Assembly (NCBI GenBank): GCA_945883845.1
Contig: CAMCYI010000024.1
Coordinates: forward strand, 1-45,854
DNA from: Bacteriovorax stolpii
GTDB lineage: Bacteria > Bdellovibrionota > Bacteriovoracia > Bacteriovoracales > Bacteriovoracaceae
Length of the DNA stretch: 45,854 nt
Reading direction: 5' to 3'
Under the pieces are notes generated by a model. That model ran no database searches, was not told the origin of the DNA, and saw nothing but the letters and a program-made list of their open reading frames with translations. The translations under genes were made by a program, and so were the position numbers. Of the stretch, positions 42,000-45,854 are shown piece by piece. Every line of letters starts with the position of its first letter. The stretch's first letter is position 1.

Positions 42000-44129
42000 T
42001 CAAGCATCGTAAAAATCCAGAATAAACTGTGTGTTTGGGCTTAGATCGTTATACTTCAGTTTCCCGCCATGTGCCGACATTATGCCATTTGATATACTCA
42101 AGCCAAGTCCTGTTCCCTTCCCTACTTCCTTCGTCGTAAAAAACGGTTCCATCATTCTAGTAATCGTCTTTGAATCAATACCTGTGCCGGAATCAGTAAT
42201 GATAATTCTTTTCAGACTAGGGCCTGTCTGCACATCAATGCTAATCCATTTCTCGGTTGTATTTTCAATTGCATCATACGAATTATTGAGAAGATTCATA
42301 ATAACTTGTGAAATCTGAACCGCTCTGCAAAGGATGAGTGCGTTTAAGTCCCCGCTAACATTCAATTGGACTCCATTATTGCGAAACTTTTCACGACACA
42401 AATCGAGCGTTCCTTCGAGGATGTCTTCGATTTTTGTCAGGCTCTTCTCGTCGTTTGTTCCATCGCGGGAAAAGCTCCGCAGCCCCTTTATTATTTTTGC
42501 AATTCGATCAACAGTGGCCAGAAGTTTCTCAAGTTGCACTGAAAGCGAGCCGTGATCGAAGTCAGGGTTTTGCATATGAATCAACATGAGGCTTATTCTA
42601 CCGTGCAGTATCGCTAGAGGATTATTGATTTCATGAGCAATCCCCCCTGCCATCTCACCGAGGGCCGACATCTTTGCTGAGGAGATAAGATTTGTCTGCT
42701 GCATCTCAACCATCGAGTTTAGTTTCTTAAGATGAGATATGTCTTCCGCAATTCCCAAGTAACCAACAATCTGCAGATCTTGCGAGCCAATGGAGGTGAC
42801 TGAAAGTCGAACTGGTACCGTCGTTCCATTTTTTCTTATATAGGTCCATTCTTGAATATCAGTGATATTCATCTCCCTTGCTTTCTCCACAAAAACACCG
42901 AAGCCTGGCTCAATGGTGCGTCCAAGTTCTTTTGACAATTGAACCGCTCGACTGGCAACTTCAGCTCCATCATGAAAAGGTGATGGCGTAAGTTTTCCAA
43001 CCACCTCTTGTGAGCTGTAACCTAAGAGTTTTTGGGCTCCGTAGTTAAATGTTTGAATAACACCATTGATATCTGTCGAAATAATTGAGTACTCAGTGGA
43101 GTCAAGAACCGCTTTTTGCCAGGATTCCATCTCACTAAGTTTTTTTCTCGAGGCGTTCGTTTTAGCGACCAGTTTCTCAATGTAGAAAATTAGTAGACCT
43201 AGAACAATTACCATGGCCAGAAGAAGTAGAAGTGAGACGATATCAATTAAGGCGTGATAGCCCTGATTTGGAACACCTCCATGTATCTCCCAGACTCTAC
43301 CAGCAATTTCTAAGCGTGATGAATACTCAATTTCAACTTTCCCTGAGCGTAAAGAGGGTGCGGTCACAATTCCAAGGGGCTGATTCTTATCCGTCACATC
43401 TATTATCTCAAATACGAGACGCTCGTCTGCATCTGATTTGAAGGCTTTTAGCAATCTTCCCACGAGTAGTGGTGCATACGACCAGCCTACTATTCGATCT
43501 CTAGTGGAGGAGCGATCAAAAATCGGATTTAAAAAAAGGAAACCTGTGCCTTTAGACTTTGCCTGCACTAAAAAAATCGGCGCAGTAAGAGTCGGCTTTC
43601 TCGTTCGACTCGCAGTAATGGCAGCTTCGCGACGAAAAGCTTCAGTGGCGATATCCAGTCCCTGAGCAGTGCTATTAGATTCAAAAGGCTCAACGAACTC
43701 GATGATAAAATGGTCACCTTGATAGTTCGATAGCGTTTTAATTTCAAAATCTCTTTTCTGTTTACGTATGTTCTCGACATAAGAAGACAAAGTTCCACGA
43801 GGGACAAGACGGATAAAACCAAACCCGAGCGCACCAGGAAAGTTGGTGAAGAAATCCCGCATCTCAGAATAGTAGCGAACTTGCTTAAACGACGGGTTGA
43901 AGTTATGAGTATGGATGATCCCCGCCATTCCCTGGAGACCATATACATAGGAATGAATTTCTTTGCTAAGGATGCTACATGATTTATCAAAAGCGGATTT
44001 CTCCGTTTGATGAATTTTTTTATAAAGATTACTTCTTACAAACAGAACTAAGGCGACTATGAATAAACTAGAAACCGCCCAAATTAGCGTGCTTTTTCTA
44101 AGATGTTTTTTAAACGGTTCTTTTAACAT
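42000..44129 (-). CDS. Membrane sensor histidine kinase (CHASE-PAS-HisKA-HATPase)
   Basis: The 709-residue protein has a transmembrane helix at about 14-31, a periplasmic CHASE-type sensor region (about 60-285, with ALGFGFIRLVPR and IIEFVEPFE), a second helix at about 295-317, a PAS domain (about 340-465), and a kinase core: phosphoacceptor His499 in GGIAHEINNPLA, N box MNLLNNSYDAI, DSGTGID, and FFTTK...GKGTGLGLSI. It has no receiver domain and no adjacent response regulator, so it is an orphan kinase whose partner must be elsewhere, possibly the tandem regulators at 5055-6403. CHASE domains sense small molecules outside the membrane. The coding style is slightly more AT-rich than the neighbours. 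Confidence 0.93.
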   Translation of the reverse strand: MLKEPFKKHLRKSTLIWAVSSLFIVALVLFVRSNLYKKIHQTEKSAFDKSCSILSKEIHSYVYGLQGMAGIIHTHNFNPSFKQVRYYSEMRDFFTNFPGALGFGFIRLVPRGTLSSYVENIRKQKRDFEIKTLSNYQGDHFIIEFVEPFESNSTAQGLDIATEAFRREAAITASRTRKPTLTAPIFLVQAKSKGTGFLFLNPIFDRSSTRDRIVGWSYAPLLVGRLLKAFKSDADERLVFEIIDVTDKNQPLGIVTAPSLRSGKVEIEYSSRLEIAGRVWEIHGGVPNQGYHALIDIVSLLLLLAMVIVLGLLIFYIEKLVAKTNASRKKLSEMESWQKAVLDSTEYSIISTDINGVIQTFNYGAQKLLGYSSQEVVGKLTPSPFHDGAEVASRAVQLSKELGRTIEPGFGVFVEKAREMNITDIQEWTYIRKNGTTVPVRLSVTSIGSQDLQIVGYLGIAEDISHLKKLNSMVEMQQTNLISSAKMSALGEMAGGIAHEINNPLAILHGRISLMLIHMQNPDFDHGSLSVQLEKLLATVDRIAKIIKGLRSFSRDGTNDEKSLTKIEDILEGTLDLCREKFRNNGVQLNVSGDLNALILCRAVQISQVIMNLLNNSYDAIENTTEKWISIDVQTGPSLKRIIITDSGTGIDSKTITRMMEPFFTTKEVGKGTGLGLSISNGIMSAHGGKLKYNDLSPNTQFILDFYDA

Positions 44130-44478
44130 TCCACATTTTATCTAGCTTTATGCGGTTATGAGAAAAATTCTTAAAAGGCATGTTGATTTTAAAAATACTC
44201 GAATAAAAAACTCAGCTAATTAGAAGCTGTTGCGCCAGGCAAACCACGGCACTCGTTAAGAAATAATTGATGATACACGCCTTCACTGTCGGCAGTTCAC
44301 TTGCGCAGGACACTACTTGAATTTCTCATCATTCGTCCCTCTATTAAGAGAAAACGTTCACGGCTTTTTGTTGGGTTTGGTTGGAATACACTCAATTTAT
44401 CATTCAAGAAACTTCTCGATGTCCTCGAGTCAGATGACGACGTGACTAAGGTTGCAGGTGGCTTTCGCTGATTCAGGA
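44130..44478. other. 349-base stretch with no confident gene
   Basis: This is the longest gene-poor stretch in the window. It should hold the promoter of the sensor kinase (minus strand) in its AT-rich first 90 bases. I saw no convincing terminator, tRNA, or repeat. The only coding-like item is a short plus-strand frame at 44301-44471, listed separately. Confidence 0.5.
44301..44471 (+). CDS. Possible 56-residue gene or gene remnant
   Basis: A short frame, open from just after TGA 44271 to TGA 44469-44471, with a TTG at 44301 as the only usual start codon. Its end (NLSFKKLLDVLESDDDVTKVAG, about 22 residues before GFR) has the balanced amphipathic composition of real protein, while the first part is basic (RPSIKRKRSRL). 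There is no clear ribosome binding site. It may be the C-terminal remnant of a lost gene or a real small protein. Confidence is low. Confidence 0.25.
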   Translation: MRRTLLEFLIIRPSIKRKRSRLFVGFGWNTLNLSFKKLLDVLESDDDVTKVAGGFR

Positions 44479-45393
44479 TTAAACGGAAGCCTCTTTTCCT
44501 AGGCGCTTCTTTTCTTCCTTTAAAAGTCTCTTTTTTTCTTTTGCTTTTTCTCTATGTTCTTTGATGCTTCGATATAATTCTTTCAGCCAATAGCGAATGG
44601 GTTTTTTCATTCTCTGAGTCAGATCTAAAACATCCTCATCTTGCGTGGCCATGTATTTTAAATTTTTATCACTTAATTTGATGAGTCCCTTCGGAGTCCC
44701 TAGGCCTGGAACTTTAGTTGAAAGTCTTTTGACATTTTCAAGCTCTGCCCAAGGGTCAAGTTCTGGATTCATGGGAAGTAGAGGTGCTTCATCTGTCCAT
44801 GCTTCTATAAAAGTGATCTCGCCTTTGTCGTTAAAGGTAAATTCTTCATAAATTTTTATGAGCTCATCAACCCCTTTATAAGAAAATGCCACTCGACAGC
44901 GAGAAAAGGGTTGGACCTTAAAAAAACGACAATCTCGATCGATGACAGCAGTAGGGTATAAAATAAGTAAAACATCTAACTTCATCATCCAGCGCTTATA
45001 GCCCGTGAGTTTAAGCCAGGGGTACCATTCCCATCGAAGAACATTTCTAGAATACTTTGGCTTCGACGAGCGGCTGGCATAAGTATCTAAAGTGTCAAAA
45101 TACTTCATCCCTTGGTCGATGTAGTATTCGGGAGCGAATTGCGGACTTAATTTAGTCGAATAGGAGTAGTCGATGCTCTCAGTGTTTGCGAGTGATATGC
45201 CTGCCGGCCAAATAACGAGAAGTGCAAAAACCAGCTGAAAGAATGAACTCGCCTTGCTTAAAAAATCGACAGTTGATTGTATTTTAGTCTTTTTACAGGA
45301 AATACGAGTCCATGGAAAATGATAGAGATTCCCTTTTATTAGGGTCCTGATATGGGGAGTGACTGAAGTTGCGTTGTTGTGCGGATCTTCCAT
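44479..45393 (-). CDS. Exported hypothetical protein
   Basis: The 304-residue frame has a hydrophobic export-like segment at about 50-69 (FFQLVFALLVIWPAGISLA) preceded by an unusually long 45-residue N-terminal region; no ATG, GTG or TTG lies close to the segment, so the ATG at 45393 is kept. The mature part is rich in Trp, Tyr and Lys (RWEWYPWLKLTGYKRW), includes a beta-rich stretch (YEEFTFNDKGEITFIEAW) that recalls SnoaL/NTF2-like folds, and ends in a strongly charged Lys/Glu coiled-coil-like helix (HREKAKEKKRLLKEEKKR). I do not recognise the family. The gene is convergent with the short frame at 44301. Confidence 0.65.
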   Translation of the reverse strand: MEDPHNNATSVTPHIRTLIKGNLYHFPWTRISCKKTKIQSTVDFLSKASSFFQLVFALLVIWPAGISLANTESIDYSYSTKLSPQFAPEYYIDQGMKYFDTLDTYASRSSKPKYSRNVLRWEWYPWLKLTGYKRWMMKLDVLLILYPTAVIDRDCRFFKVQPFSRCRVAFSYKGVDELIKIYEEFTFNDKGEITFIEAWTDEAPLLPMNPELDPWAELENVKRLSTKVPGLGTPKGLIKLSDKNLKYMATQDEDVLDLTQRMKKPIRYWLKELYRSIKEHREKAKEKKRLLKEEKKRLGKEASV

Positions 45394-45420
45394 TGCCCTT
45401 TACAAGCAATGCAGGTGCCA

Positions 45421-45854
45421 TTACTCACAAATGACGATAGCTAGAACCTCACCTAAGGATTGAACCTGAATTTCAAGTTTATCTTCTTTGAGAGTGAAGC
45501 TTTCTGTGGCTTCCATGGAGAACCCCATGTCCTCAACTTCAACTTTTTCATGATTCACAAGAGCTGATTCTTCACATGTTGATGTCTTGGTAATTTTAAA
45601 GCGTGTTTCATCTTCTGTTTCATAAGTCACTTCAGGCAGGCCATTGGCGACGAGTTTTTGCACACTCAGTTCGCCCTCTTGAGTTTCAAGATCAAATGTA
45701 AAAATCATGACTCCAAGATCATTTTTTTTCTGTGAGATGCGGAGTGATTTCATATCGAAGCCTGGATAATAACCCTCAACTTTACAACTCTGGAATGAAC
45801 CGCTGAGTTCGGGACAAGCAAATACTGAAAGCGCGAAGCATAAAGAGATGAAAG
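45421..45854 (-). CDS. Small exported hypothetical protein, 5' end beyond the window
   Basis: An ATG at 45753 gives 110 residues, but the frame continues open upstream to the window edge and there encodes the end of a signal peptide (ISLCFALSVFA) followed by CPELSGSFQSC. The true start is therefore outside the window and 45753 is an internal Met. The mature protein, about 130 residues, is beta-rich with Cys in CPEL, QSCK, STCEES and VICE, so one or two disulfides are likely. ACPELSGSF at the mature N-terminus suits a small periplasmic beta-barrel. Family unknown. Confidence 0.7.
   Translation of the reverse strand, partial: FISLCFALSVFACPELSGSFQSCKVEGYYPGFDMKSLRISQKKNDLGVMIFTFDLETQEGELSVQKLVANGLPEVTYETEDETRFKITKTSTCEESALVNHEKVEVEDMGFSMEATESFTLKEDKLEIQVQSLGEVLAIVICE

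Noticed and set aside
44221..44262. GC-richer patch looking like a tRNA fragment or attachment site
   Set aside because: It does not fold into a tRNA arm set and has no repeated copy elsewhere in the window; no integrase gene is present.

Overview
The window looks like a chromosomal segment of a Gram-negative bacterium of moderate GC content, probably from the Bdellovibrionota, closest in feel to the Bacteriovorax/Peredibacter side. That placement is an inference. It rests on many small exported proteins and lipoproteins of unrecognised type, an OmpA-type outer-membrane protein, mid-range GC, and housekeeping genes scattered singly or in short operons. I found no rRNA, tRNA, CRISPR array, insertion sequence, phage gene or plasmid function. 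Almost every base is coding. The only gene-poor stretch over 300 bases is 44130-44478.

Layout. 1-9746: a truncated exported-type protein, then a minus-strand run ahcY, ompA-like, rpiB whose 40-50 base gaps each hold a UUCG-tetraloop hairpin; an RlmL-like rRNA methyltransferase; two tandem OmpR-like response regulators behind an orphan PD-(D/E)XK-like protein; an acyl-CoA dehydrogenase; a lipoprotein. 9747-14937: a COG3650-type secreted protein whose frame is broken by TGA at codon 4, a GST/deoC/membrane-protein operon, tyrS with a DUF6624 gene, and a DCC-family thiol protein. 15053-20070: five overlapping plus-strand genes (di-haem cytochrome c peroxidase-like protein, PepSY membrane protein, GCS2-type glutamate-cysteine ligase, FetB and FetA), which I read as one peroxide/thiol/iron-stress operon. 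20067-22225: a small Cys/His protein, lspA and a beta-sandwich lipoprotein.

22385-28018 is a glucuronate-degradation locus. uxaC-uxuB run on the minus strand, and manD-kdgK-eda on the plus strand, from a shared 83-base intergenic region. Together they encode every step from glucuronate to pyruvate plus glyceraldehyde 3-phosphate. No dedicated transporter or regulator is in the window.

28045-38663 carries a lipoprotein, a subtilase-fold protein that has lost its catalytic Asp and Ser, a ceramidase-like membrane protein, a BON protein, trpS, a low-complexity exported protein, a secreted GH35 glycosidase coupled to an alpha/beta hydrolase, and a GNAT acetyltransferase. 38894-45854 carries an unrecognised exported protein paired with an exported HExxH metallopeptidase, a bacteriohemerythrin convergent with a CHASE/PAS sensor kinase, and two uncharacterised exported proteins. 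The last of these is cut by the window edge.

The most unusual observations are the interrupted COG3650 gene, the pseudo-subtilase, the overlapping redox/iron operon, the twin response regulators with Arg at the invariant Lys position, and the exported protein/peptidase pair. All functional names come from reading motifs by eye; no database search was possible.
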